Of a stretch of 64,000 bases of DNA, positions 24,928 to 33,485 are shown piece by piece (within the stretch, counting starts at the first letter, position 1; every line of letters begins with the position of its first letter). This DNA comes from Methanotrichaceae archaeon. Its GTDB lineage: Archaea > Halobacteriota > Methanosarcinia > Methanotrichales > Methanotrichaceae. The notes under the pieces are model-generated. The model did no database searches. It was not told where the DNA came from and saw nothing but the letters and a program-made list of their open reading frames with translations. The translations under genes were made by a program, and so were the position numbers. The stretch covers positions 121,287-185,286 of the forward strand of contig JABLXE010000010.1 of the NCBI GenBank assembly GCA_013178225.1. Reading direction: 5' to 3'.

Positions 24928-26574
24928 TCATCTCCTGAGAAAGGCTGGATACTCTCTTATTTCGCCGGTCAGGATCCTGGACAGAAGTCGTGCCTGCACC
25001 TCCAGTATCCTGCGGTAGCTAACGGTATAGCCGAAGAGCGGATGGGTAATCTCGGCCCCAATGCTTCTTTCATAGCCCCCGATTACCTTCTTCTTGGCCT
25101 TTGGGGTCAGGGATACGCCGATTCCCGTCTTGATGAAATCCTTTTCGGATAGTTCGCCTTTATTGAACAGGGTGATGGCAGTAGCATCTGCTATTATGGG
25201 CCGGAACTCCTCCATCATGTCCAGGGCCAGAGCCGGCCGACCGTACCTGGGCTGGTGATAAAATCCGAGGTAGGGATCAAAACCCACTGCCAGCAGGGTC
25301 ACAAACATCTCCTTGGCCAGTATGGCGTAGAGATAGGAGAGCACAGCGTTCACCGGATCTTTAGGTGGCCGGCGGTTGCGGTTCTGGAACGTGAACCCCT
25401 GATCACTTTTGAGCAGACTGTCCAAGCGAGCAAAATAGGCCTCGGCAGCTGCGCCTTCGATTCCGAGAAGCTTCTCGATGCTGGAGGCGTTCCGGGCGTC
25501 CTTGGATAGCTTCTCCAGAGTCTCCAGGGCCTTAGCGGATTGTTCGGGATCGTTACGGCGCACCTGTGTCCGGCAGTTCTTGATCTTGCCGGAGATCAGT
25601 AATCGAGCGATGGACAGGGACTTCTTGCGGTCAGCCGCCCACTGGAACTGTCTGATCCTCAGCTCCACGTTCTTATGGGTGTGCCCGGCGGAAATTCCCC
25701 GGAACCAGCCGCCATGGCTGAAATGCAGCACCGGCACGCCACGCTGCATCAGGTCGACAGCAGCGGGAGTGGTGATCTCCACGTTGCCATAGAGGTTGAG
25801 CTGGGATATCTCTCGCAGCCGGGCCTCGCTGGTCTTTCCCCCTTTGGACCAGATCTCCAGCCGGTCGCCCTTCTTTCGTATCGAATGCCCCTGACCGACC
25901 ACATAGACCGGCGTAGCATCGTCTCGGGCCGGGAGCAGCCGCCGGATGATTCCTTTGGGCTCTCGTTTGGACTCCATTTCTTTCAGCAGGTTGACCTCAT
26001 CCGGCAGACAGATTCCCGCCAGGGAACAGCGGTTGCACTTGGGGCTTTCCTCCAGGGGCGGAGGGATCTGTCTCTTCTCGGCGACTTTTCTCAGATCGGA
26101 GATCAGTTCCCGGGTCCTTTTCACCAGGGCTTTGTCGAATACGACTGGGACCCTCTTCTTGGAACGGACGAAGTAGATGCTGCCCTCCTGGCAGTCGAAG
26201 CCGTTCTCCCTCAGGACCAAACCCTGGGCGCAGAGCTGAACCCGGTCCGGCTCGTAGGCACCAACAGGGATATCAGGAGCTTCGCCGCGTTTGTAGTCCA
26301 CTGGCGTGACTTTCTTGCCGTCTCCTTCCAGGAGGTCTATTCTGCAGGTCAGGCCAACCTTTTCGCCGGTCAGGAATACAGACCTGGCATGGACGGCCTC
26401 CTCTTCCGGTACAGGGTCGGCATTGGCGTCCACCTGCCGGTGCTGGAACCGGCCGTCTACGGTGTCGGCATTGTCCACGAACTCGGCGTCTATCCACTCC
26501 AAATAGCATAGGCGAGGGCAATAGGCGAACTCGTTGAGCATGCGGGCCGGGATGAGATTTTCGTTGTTCTCCAA
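24928..26574 (-). CDS. cas4-cas1: Cas4-Cas1 fusion
   Basis: 548 residues from TTG 26574 (GAGGA upstream). Residues 1-210 are Cas4: iron-sulfur cysteines in FAYCPRLCYLEW (Cys19, Cys23) and CNRCSLAGIC near 190, and the RecB-nuclease residues in CRIDLLEG and VDYKRG. Residues 230-548 are Cas1 with metal ligands Glu373 (GIEGAAAEAYF), His440 (GFYHQPRYG) and Asp452 (LDMMEEFR). The fusion trims and integrates prespacers and is best known from subtype I-G (old I-U) and V-B loci; here the only effector nearby is type III-B. Confidence 0.95.
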   Translation of the reverse strand: MENNENLIPARMLNEFAYCPRLCYLEWIDAEFVDNADTVDGRFQHRQVDANADPVPEEEAVHARSVFLTGEKVGLTCRIDLLEGDGKKVTPVDYKRGEAPDIPVGAYEPDRVQLCAQGLVLRENGFDCQEGSIYFVRSKKRVPVVFDKALVKRTRELISDLRKVAEKRQIPPPLEESPKCNRCSLAGICLPDEVNLLKEMESKREPKGIIRRLLPARDDATPVYVVGQGHSIRKKGDRLEIWSKGGKTSEARLREISQLNLYGNVEITTPAAVDLMQRGVPVLHFSHGGWFRGISAGHTHKNVELRIRQFQWAADRKKSLSIARLLISGKIKNCRTQVRRNDPEQSAKALETLEKLSKDARNASSIEKLLGIEGAAAEAYFARLDSLLKSDQGFTFQNRNRRPPKDPVNAVLSYLYAILAKEMFVTLLAVGFDPYLGFYHQPRYGRPALALDMMEEFRPIIADATAITLFNKGELSEKDFIKTGIGVSLTPKAKKKVIGGYERSIGAEITHPLFGYTVSYRRILEVQARLLSRILTGEIREYPAFLRR

Positions 26575-26607
26575 TGTTCGTTCCTCACATTGTGGAGGTC
26601 ATCCAAA

Positions 26608-26625
26608 AGATATAAATATATTCAT
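26608..26625 (-). promoter_or_regulatory. TATA box for cas4-cas1/cas2
   Basis: Reading leftward, AATATATTTATATC lies about 40 bp before the TTG start of cas4-cas1, in AT-rich sequence between array 2 and the gene. Confidence 0.5.
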
Positions 26626-26685
26626 TATAATAGTAGTAGCGGTTTTAATTACCTAATGGAAGAATGGGCCTCGATATAGGACACT

Positions 26686-27015
26686 GTAGTGATGGGGCCA
26701 CGTTTTTCAGACATATGGATAGTGCAGCGACGAATGAGTGGTGACCATACCCAGCTGACGTTTCAATTGGGCCACGTCTTTTCAGACATGGACAGAGTCT
26801 TGGTATCGCTTTCGTCTAATCCTAGCAGAGAGTTTCAATTGGGCCACGTCTTTTCAGACATGGACAGTCAAGCTCGAAGAATGGAATCCAATCGATTAGC
26901 TTTAATGTTTCAATTGGGCCACGTCTTTTCAGACATGGACAGCGATGAAGGGCGAAGTGAAACACTTTGCGTTGTGGGCGTTTCAATTGGGCCACGTCTT
27001 TTCAGACATGGACAG
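26686..27015 (-). CRISPR. CRISPR array 2 (5 repeats, 4 spacers)
   Basis: Repeat begins GTTTCAATTGGGCCACG and ends CAGACATGGACAG on the + strand. Starts: about 26686 (degenerate, the oldest), 26760, 26832, 26907, 26980. Spacers are 36-39 bp. Leader on the right, so read leftward. The last six bases GGACAG differ from GGATAG in array 3, otherwise the repeat is the same. Confidence 0.95.
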
Positions 27016-27300
27016 GGCGGCCTAATTTCGGCCTTTGCTGCTATCGAAAAAAAGCCGTTTTGCGAGAGGTCTTTCAACATCTATTAATACTTTTACAAAG
27101 TTAGACCTGCGACAGAGGCATTTTCAATATCAAGGGACGTTTCGAGCGCCTCCCAGGGATTGCAGCACCACCTAACCGCTCGAAGTCCCATAATCCATCC
27201 GTCTGGCCCGGATGGCCCTCCGCTGGAGGGGGCTTGCTCGCCCAGAACAATAGCGCTCTTTGAGTAAATGCTCAAGGTTTATATCGGTTGCGTCTGCCGC
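27016..27300 (-). promoter_or_regulatory. CRISPR leader 2
   Basis: Same plan as leader 1 but diverged. Stems: TTCGAGCG 27141-27148 with CGCTCGAA 27177-27184; CCATCCG 27195-27201 with CGGATGG 27209-27215; CCCTCC 27216-27221 with GGAGGG 27225-27230. A leftward TATA-like GATATAAACC lies at 27276-27285. No cas gene adjoins this leader. Confidence 0.75.
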
Positions 27301-27478
27301 TTGCCAGGACGAGCCAGGCTGGATGTGATCTGGGGTTCAAAGAAGCGAATCAAAAGATGGAAGGGCTGCTGCAGGTGGGATGTTTCCGGCAGGATGACGC
27401 CATTTCATGAAAGGGCGCTATCATGAGTTGGATTGGCTGATTGGCCGTGATGAATACCGCCACGAAAAGCCTTGGTCG
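27301..27478. other. Spacer between leader 2 and the HepT gene
   Basis: No gene or repeat recognised. Confidence 0.4.
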
Positions 27479-27841
27479 TTATTCTTCTTGATCTTGTGAC
27501 GGAGATGGAAGCAGGACGGTTAGCCTGGCTGCCAGATCAGGCAGATAAACGGATACAACTTCCCAGATTAGGTCTTGCTTGATTGCCCCGTACTGATGGG
27601 CCAGAACATTTCGCTGTGAAATTATTCCTTTCCAGGGGATCTCTGGATGATCCAGTTGAAAGCCGGGCGAAACGTTCCGGGCTGCTTCTCCCATTATTTC
27701 TAATCCTCGCTCGACTGCCAGCTGGAGCATTCTATCCTGAAGATAGCGTTCAAAATTTGTATTTTCAGTAAAATTGAGGATCGCTTGAGCGGCATCCAGC
27801 ATATCCCACAGGTAGGCGGCATCACGATCTTCAGGCAGCAT
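27479..27841 (-). CDS. HepT-like toxin (DUF86)
   Basis: 120 residues, all-helical HEPN fold. The HEPN catalytic motif RNVLAHQYG (R-x4-H-x-Y) is intact near residue 77, and LQLAVERGLEIMGEAARNVS is the family signature. HepT toxins are RNases neutralised by the partner MNT nucleotidyltransferase. The start overlaps the MNT stop by 11 nt. It lies between leader 2 and the old end of array 3. Confidence 0.9.
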   Translation of the reverse strand: MLPEDRDAAYLWDMLDAAQAILNFTENTNFERYLQDRMLQLAVERGLEIMGEAARNVSPGFQLDHPEIPWKGIISQRNVLAHQYGAIKQDLIWEVVSVYLPDLAARLTVLLPSPSQDQEE

Positions 27842-28133
27842 AGATTACCTCTTTGCTGGATAGAATCGCCCGGCGGCGGAATGGATTTCGGAGCGAATCT
27901 CTCTCCACCAGATCGACCTCTCTGCCGGTGATGCTTCTCAGCTCCTCGATCATATTCACCCAATCAAAGAGGCTCCATCTGGCGTCGTCGAAGAAGCTGA
28001 CCAGAATATCCACATCACTTCCGGGTCCAAAGTCATCCCTCAGGACGGACCCAAAGAGGGACAACTCCTTTATCTTCCAGCGGTGGCAGAAGTTCTCGAT
28101 TTTATCCTTTGAGAGTTTGATCCGGGAGGGCAT
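27831..28133 (-). CDS. MNT-type minimal nucleotidyltransferase (antitoxin)
   Basis: 100 residues. The nucleotidyltransferase motif GSVLRDDFGPGSDVDILV supplies the GS and DxD residues; TGREVDLVERDSL gives the third Asp. In studied MntA-HepT pairs this protein AMPylates HepT on the motif tyrosine. Upstream of and overlapping hepT. Confidence 0.9.
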   Translation of the reverse strand: MPSRIKLSKDKIENFCHRWKIKELSLFGSVLRDDFGPGSDVDILVSFFDDARWSLFDWVNMIEELRSITGREVDLVERDSLRNPFRRRAILSSKEVIYAA

Positions 28134-28305
28134 GATCGAGGCTCACCTTGCAATTTAGAGAGTGTTATGCTCGATACGATAAATAAATGCCGGAAATATG
28201 CGGCTGACCGTGAAGGCTCTGAAGGTTTCGGCCCGCTGATGGATGAGCCTGCGCAGGATGTAAGGACGGGTAACTTGGTTGACGGCTTTAACTGCTCGTA
28301 ATCAC

Positions 28306-29674
28306 TTGAAACTGGGCTAAGCGTCTATTCGGACATGGACAAAAAATAGATGGCATCAAGGCACTTAACAAGGTCTATCGTAATGTTTCAATTGGGCCAC
28401 GTCTTTTCAGACATGGATAGCGTACCGACCATCAGGATGCTCGACAGATCAACTGGATTTGGTTTCAATTGGGCCACGTCTTTCAGACATGGATAGTTTT
28501 GCAGATGGTGAGTTGTATGTTGCGCTTGTCCTTGTTTCAATTGGGCCACGTCTTTTCAGACATGGATAGGAGATGTGGTTTCTGACCATGGTAAGCCGGT
28601 GAAGTTGGTTTCAATTGGGCCACGTCTTTTCAGACATGGATAGAGTGAGCATAACTGCCTGCCGCGGTCCCTACGTTCTTGTTTCAATTGGGCCACGTCT
28701 TTTCAGACATGGATAGTACTTGGAGAGGAATAAACCCAAGGAGGATAAAAATACAGTTTCAATTGGGCCACGTCTTTTCAGACATGGATAGCCTCCCACA
28801 GTGAAGATGAATGCCAAGCGTGGCAAAGTTTCAATTGGGCCACGTCTTTTCAGACATGGATAGAGAAACATAGAAGATTTATGGCGGATTTCCGGAGAAG
28901 TTTCAATTGGGCCACGTCTTTTCAGACATGGATAGGCTGGTGCTCATTTATGAGCTTTCGACCGTGGGGGGAAGAGTTTCAATTGGGCCACGTCTTTTCA
29001 GACATGGATAGGAAAGATTGGTAGAAGAATACCAAGAAGCAAAAGAAGTTTCAATTGGGCCACGTCTTTTCAGACATGGATAGGGAGCTGATCATCCGGG
29101 CAGGCAGGACACGCAGGGGCGGGTTTCAATTGGGCCACGTCTTTTCAGACATGGATAGGGCTGATCGACCACACCTGGATCAGGCCCATTGATGCCTGGT
29201 TTCAATTGGGCCACGTCTTTTCAGACATGGATAGTAGCTGCTGATGTGCAGCAGTTCACCTGTGGCCAGCGGTTTCAATTGGGCCACGTCTTTTCAGACA
29301 TGGATAGGTGGACGTCAAGAACGGGAACGCCGCCCGGATCTGGTTTCAATTGGGCCACGTCTTTTCAGACATGGATAGTCTCTCTCGGTATGGGCACCTT
29401 GACACAGGAATATGAACAGTTTCAATTGGGCCACGTCTTTTCAGACATGGATAGGGTGTGTGGGGGAGTTATAAAGTGGGAACACGACAAGTTTCAATTG
29501 GGCCACGTCTTTTCAGACATGGATAGGACACCAACTCTCGTAATTATATTAGTCAGTTCGCCAAGTTTCAATTGGGCCACGTCTTTTCAGACATGGATAG
29601 AGCGAGAAATGGAACCTATATATAGGAGAATGGAACATGTTTCAATTGGGCCACGTCTTTTCAGACATGGATAG
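28306..29674 (-). CRISPR. CRISPR array 3 (18 repeats plus a decayed one)
   Basis: 36-bp repeat beginning GTTTCAATTGGGCCACG and ending CAGACATGGATAG. Starts: 28306 (badly decayed), 28385, 28462, 28534, 28608, 28681, 28756, 28828, 28900, 28976, 29048, 29123, 29199, 29272, 29343, 29419, 29491, 29565, 29639. The repeat at 28462 lacks one T (35 bp). Spacers are 35-41 bp. The leader is on the right and the decayed repeat on the left. Confidence 0.97.
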
Positions 29675-29960
29675 TGCGGCAGTTTTTCGGCCTTTACGGC
29701 TATCGAAAAAAAGACGAATTTCGCACATACCGTCAACTTACTATTATTATTTCACAAAGTTGACATCCTTAGATGGGTGTTTTCGATAAGCAAAGACCCT
29801 TCGCGCGTCTCCCAGGATTTTGGGCACCACCTCGACGCGCGAAAATAGAAGAATATCATCGATCCATCCGTCTGGTCCGGATGGCCCTGCATGACAGGGA
29901 GCCTGCTCGCCCAGAACAATAGCGCTCTTTGAGTAAATGCTCAATGTTTATAATGATTGC
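29675..29960 (-). promoter_or_regulatory. CRISPR leader 3 (mosaic)
   Basis: The array-side half, to about 29845, is nearly identical to leader 1, including TTCGCGCGTC 29800-29809 with GACGCGCGAA 29834-29843. The promoter-side half resembles leader 2: CCATCCG 29864-29870 with CGGATGG 29878-29884, then CCCTG 29885-29889 with CAGGG 29895-29899, then gcccagaacaatagcgctct. A leftward TATA-like ATTATAAAC lies at 29946-29954, overlapping the 3' end of the second cas2. Confidence 0.8.
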
Positions 29961-30235
29961 GTTTCCAATTTCACTGGCGGGAGCATATCCGACCCTTGGA
30001 CTGCCGGATTGCCGTCTACCGGTCCCAGATCTATGATCATCACCCGGTCATCATCAATGCTCGTTAAACCAGCCAGTGCCGCCACCCTCTCTACCTTGCC
30101 CTTGGGTGTCAGATCGCAGCGAAAGACCGAGTAGCGAACCGGCTCTCCGAAGCCCAACATGGCTCTATGAACCCGGTAAAGCCTCTTCTGATCCCTGATA
30201 TCATAACTGACCACATAGGCGTTAAGTCCACTCAA
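29948..30235 (-). CDS. cas2: Second Cas2
   Basis: 95 residues from TTG 30235, which gives a start (SGLNAYVVSYDIRDQKRLYRV) that aligns with the first Cas2. VRYSVFRCDLTPKGKVE and RVMIIDLGPVDG keep the fold. The C-terminal 15 residues differ from the first copy. It sits between leader 3 and a broken cas1. It may be a leftover, or may still pair with the Cas4-Cas1 encoded at 24928. Confidence 0.9.
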   Translation of the reverse strand: MSGLNAYVVSYDIRDQKRLYRVHRAMLGFGEPVRYSVFRCDLTPKGKVERVAALAGLTSIDDDRVMIIDLGPVDGNPAVQGSDMLPPVKLETQSL

Positions 30236-30243
30236 GCCCGACC

Positions 30244-30407
30244 TCACCTCACCACAAACGCGGGATACCCCTTCAGCCCGCCGGATCGAACTCTGCACAA
30301 AAGACGAGCCTGCACCTCAATTACTCTGCGGTAGCTTAGCTTATAGCCCAAGATGGGATGGGCGATCTCGCTCTGAATTCGGCGATATATTCCGGATACA
30401 GATAAAG
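30244..30407 (-). pseudogene. cas1: Remnant of cas1 (C-terminal about 50 codons)
   Basis: Reading leftward the frame gives SEIAHPILGYKLSYRRVIEV, QARLLCRVRSGG and LKGYPAFVVR, then TGA. This matches the end of the intact Cas1 (AEITHPLFGYTVSYRRILEV...EYPAFLRR). Upstream of about 30407 the similarity stops and an in-frame TAA appears; the rest of the gene, with all catalytic residues, is gone and another gene lies there on the opposite strand. Confidence 0.85.
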
Positions 30408-30440
30408 TTTAAATGTTTGCCCACATGATTTGCACTTTTG

Positions 30441-31334
30441 ATGGGTATTGAGGAGGGGCCATTGTATGAGGCTGCATATAAAGGGGCAAAGGAACAAACT
30501 ATAGGTGAGCAGACACTCCGCTCGCCTAATAACCCAGAGGATAGGGCTAAGCGGAAAGCCTCCCTGGAGAAAACTATAGATGACCTGGGCCCTACCTTGC
30601 CTGAGCTAAAATGGTGGCGAAAGGCTTGGCTTGTTCTCGTATATGCATCTAAGCGCCAGAAGTTGCCGATAGCAATAATGGTTTTATTCATCGTGCTGGT
30701 AGCATTAGGAGTTCTTTTCTGGAGTGAGCTGCGGCTTCCATCAACACCTTCCCACACTCCGGAGAGCATCATCGAATGGTTGTTGAATGCTCAGACCATC
30801 CTTGGCATTGGAACTCTTTTGGTTGCCCTTTTTGTCTGGATGGGAGAGATAGAAGAGAACTGGGAGAACAACCTGCCAAAACGGCTTAGCGTATTCTTCT
30901 TCTGGGAAGCAAAGCCCCTTATCGTTTGTCGTTACGTCTGGCTGGCAGGCGAGGACGAGGTTCGAACCTGGGGGCAGCAGGTTGGCGTGCAGGCACAGCA
31001 TGTCATGGTAGGAGAAAAGCCCTCCGACTCATTTCTTCATTTCGGACCAGATATGCAAACCAAAAATCCTGAACTTCTCATTGGACCTGAAGGCGAAGTG
31101 TGGAAGCACTACTCAATCTGTTTCAGGCTGACGGGTTTGAATAAAAGCCTTGAGAGAACTAGGGATTACTGTAGATACCAGAACATCGCTGGATTTGAGA
31201 CGGTCGCTGATAATTTCCCCCTGGAATTGGTGGAATCCATCCCAGAAGTTGCGAGTTGGAAGCAGGCCATGATCTGCAAGAAGTGGTCCAGTCCTTCTCT
31301 GTCACAGGGTAAACGATTATATAAGTCTCGTTGA
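30441..31334 (+). CDS. Membrane protein of unknown function in the CRISPR island
   Basis: 297 residues from ATG 30441. A cytoplasmic charged N-terminus of about 75 residues is followed by two helices (IAIMVLFIVLVALGVLFW at about 78-95; ILGIGTLLVALFVWM at about 119-135) and a C-terminal soluble domain of about 155 residues with CRYVWLAGEDEVRTWGQQVG and WKHYSICFRLTGLN. No family was recognised. It occupies the place where the missing part of the second cas1 should be, is read opposite to its neighbours, and may have arrived with the event that truncated cas1. Confidence 0.6.
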   Translation: MGIEEGPLYEAAYKGAKEQTIGEQTLRSPNNPEDRAKRKASLEKTIDDLGPTLPELKWWRKAWLVLVYASKRQKLPIAIMVLFIVLVALGVLFWSELRLPSTPSHTPESIIEWLLNAQTILGIGTLLVALFVWMGEIEENWENNLPKRLSVFFFWEAKPLIVCRYVWLAGEDEVRTWGQQVGVQAQHVMVGEKPSDSFLHFGPDMQTKNPELLIGPEGEVWKHYSICFRLTGLNKSLERTRDYCRYQNIAGFETVADNFPLELVESIPEVASWKQAMICKKWSSPSLSQGKRLYKSR

Positions 31335-31393
31335 CCCTTTGCCTGCCTTTCCCAATTGACCTTGGAGTGGCAGGACGATATCGATAACCCGGC

Positions 31394-31642
31394 TCATGGA
31401 GTGATCTCGCCCCACGGAACTTCGGGATGGCCGCGGCAGAGGTCTGCAGATAAGTTGCGCGCTGCCTCACCGATGACTTCCAGCTGCCTGATTACCCCAT
31501 CTTGAACGATTTCCGTCTGCTGAAACTCCTGAAATGAGACCCCTTCCGAGTAGGCTTCTATCCTTTCTATCGCCGCCAGAATATGCTTAAGGTAAACGGA
31601 ATCATCTTTTTTCATAGAGGAGCACCATATCCTTTTCTGCAT
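31394..31642 (-). pseudogene. Truncated HepT-like toxin
   Basis: 82 residues or fewer. IEAYSEGVSFQEF and VIRQLEVIGEAARNLSADLC match the first two-thirds of HepT, then the frame ends at WGEITP-stop, just before where the R-x4-6-H-x-Y active site should be. Following sequence has a possible leftover C-terminal helix in another frame (IDIVLPLQGQLG near 31370). The toxin is therefore probably inactive. Confidence 0.75.
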
Positions 31643-31904
31643 AAGGCCGGATAAACGGACTAAGAGAGCTTTCGCTGATCAGCTCTACGTCTCGGCCTAG
31701 GATGCGCCCCAGCTCCTGTTCCAGGCGGAACCATTTGAGTCCTAGGGAAGGCCTTTTGCCGGAAGGCAGCAGATCCACAAGGAGGTCGATATCGCTATCC
31801 TGCGTCTCCTCTCCTCTGGCAAAGGACCCAAAGACGGAGATTCTCTTTGCATAGGGACGCAGCAATGGTACTGCCTTCTCTCTCAGCTCATCGAAACGAT
31901 CCAT
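31602..31904 (-). CDS. MNT-type minimal nucleotidyltransferase (second copy)
   Basis: 100 residues with an intact motif, VFGSFARGEETQDSDIDLLV, and LGRDVELISESSLSPFI. It overlaps the start of the truncated hepT by 41 nt, as is normal for such pairs. The antitoxin looks intact while its toxin partner is broken. Confidence 0.85.
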   Translation of the reverse strand: MDRFDELREKAVPLLRPYAKRISVFGSFARGEETQDSDIDLLVDLLPSGKRPSLGLKWFRLEQELGRILGRDVELISESSLSPFIRPYAEKDMVLLYEKR

Positions 31905-32142
31905 CGGACTCTCCTGAGCTAATTATCATACCGCTATTAATAAGTCCATCGAGCAGAGCAACTCAACTGAAAATTTCATAGCCTTGGAAGGAATAATGTC
32001 TCGAACTGATGCAGTTATCGGTTTTTCTCTAAGCTACATCTTATTATCTATCGGAGCGCATACAGTATGCCGATTTAATTTCTTTCTGCATCCGACAGTT
32101 CCAGGATCTCCTTTCAGCAGCTACTAGTTCGCAGTGCCTGGC
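31905..32142. other. Intergenic region downstream of the cmr operon
   Basis: AT-rich, no gene recognised. It separates the end of csx3 from the MNT gene and may hold the operon terminator. Confidence 0.4.
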
Positions 32143-32421
32143 TCATTTCGATTCAGGGATCGTTATGTCCACCACCAGGCCCACCTGCCAGGCCGGGCTG
32201 TGGCTGGCGACGATCACCGCCCCCAACCTGGGATCGTAGAAGGCAATGGCCGCAGCGGGCGAGGCGTGCAGGAGATGCAGCGCCATGCCGTAGCGCCAGA
32301 TGGGAGCGCGGCCCTCGACGATGACTAGCGAGCCCCGGGGAATTTCTGGTAATGAGGGCAAGGGCTCAGCAGGGGTGATGGGGGAAGGGACGCCGATGGA
32401 GTAGATGATGGGGGCGGTCAT
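32143..32421 (-). CDS. csx3: Csx3 (Crn3-type ring nuclease)
   Basis: 92 residues. SLVIVEGRAPIWRYG and AFYDPRLGAVIVASHS match Csx3, including the Asp (63) and His (74) of the active site. Csx3 cleaves cyclic tetra-adenylate and so switches off type III signalling. Its ATG overlaps the can2 stop (ATGA), so it is the last gene of the cmr operon. It remains intact although the effector it would control is disrupted. Confidence 0.9.
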   Translation of the reverse strand: MTAPIIYSIGVPSPITPAEPLPSLPEIPRGSLVIVEGRAPIWRYGMALHLLHASPAAAIAFYDPRLGAVIVASHSPAWQVGLVVDITIPESK

Positions 32422-33485
32422 TTTGTCACGGCCTTGTTTATGGTAAAGGCTTGCGACAATTTATTAACAATTTCTGGATCTCTCTTTATCTCCATTAAAG
32501 CAAGCGACTGTATTTTCAAACTTGGAATAATAATGCAATTATAGAGGCGGGCCCGGTCAGCTATCGCATCTCGAATATTGCTTCCATTGAGTACGTTTGG
32601 AGAGGTTGTTGCCAGATAGGATTTGATATTCAATGCACCCAACTGTTTTTTAACAGCTTCCACCTTATAGAGCGTCTCATTGCCACTCGGATCCTGCTCT
32701 TGATCACCTGTCTTGCATTCAACAAAACGCAACGATTGATCATACATAAACGCAATATCCCAATCATTCTTCACTTCTTTTATTGAAGCGTTCTTATCTA
32801 TCTTCTTTCCGGGGTGAATGCCCAATCTGACGTCAAAGATGCTTAGATCATCAGAATATTTTGAGAGAACTCCCCAAATGAATGCTTCCAGCCAACCACC
32901 TGTTAAAAATTGCACCGCATGACGGTCCAACTTTCCATTTAAATTTCCGCCATTGTCACTCAAGCCAAAAGAATCTGATATGAGATTTCTCATCCTTTCA
33001 TCTTGAATTTCCAGATTAACCAAAGTAATTCCTTTATCCCTCGCTTTTGATCTAGCTGTCTCTACGTCCTCTTTAAAGAGTTCTTCGAACTTAATGTCCA
33101 GATCGTTCATCATCTTATGAGTTCCATCAATATTTGCTGAAAGATTAACAGCTAGTTCAAATAATTCTTTGGCACGCCTTTCTCCTTTAAGGATAATTTC
33201 ATCTTTTTTAAAATAGCTAAATCCATATCCTGCAAGAAACTCCTTAATTTTCAGTCTATATCTTAGTTCGATAAATGAGCCATCGGCGAAATTGATCGCC
33301 CTGTTTTGGCCAATGATCGGAACATAGAGAATCTTTGCTATTTTACTCTCAAAAAACTCAAAGGCGCCAATCGACATGGGCTTGGTGCCGCCAGTAATAT
33401 TCACGATCCACTCTGCATCGGAATATTTTGAGAATAAATTTCCAAGTAACTCTATTGTAGCTTCAATGGAGTTCTTTTCTTCTAG
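32418..33485 (-). pseudogene. can2: can2/card1 nuclease, 3' part (split by IS)
   Basis: Most of a CARF-nuclease of the Can2/Card1 type. WIVNITGGTKPMSIGAFEFF is the second half of the CARF domain, QFLTGGWLEAFIWG starts the nuclease domain, and NDWDIAFMYDQSLRFVECKTG carries the PD-(D/E)xK residues. The CARF start is missing here and is found at 35194-35385 beyond an IS element. Removing the element and one copy of TTCTAG joins both parts in frame to 417 residues. An internal ATG (33515, inside the IS end) could give a fragment lacking half of the sensor. Confidence 0.9.
33480..33485. repeat. Target-site duplication, left copy
   Basis: TTCTAG, identical to 35194-35199, directly outside the left terminal inverted repeat of the IS. 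Confidence 0.85.
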
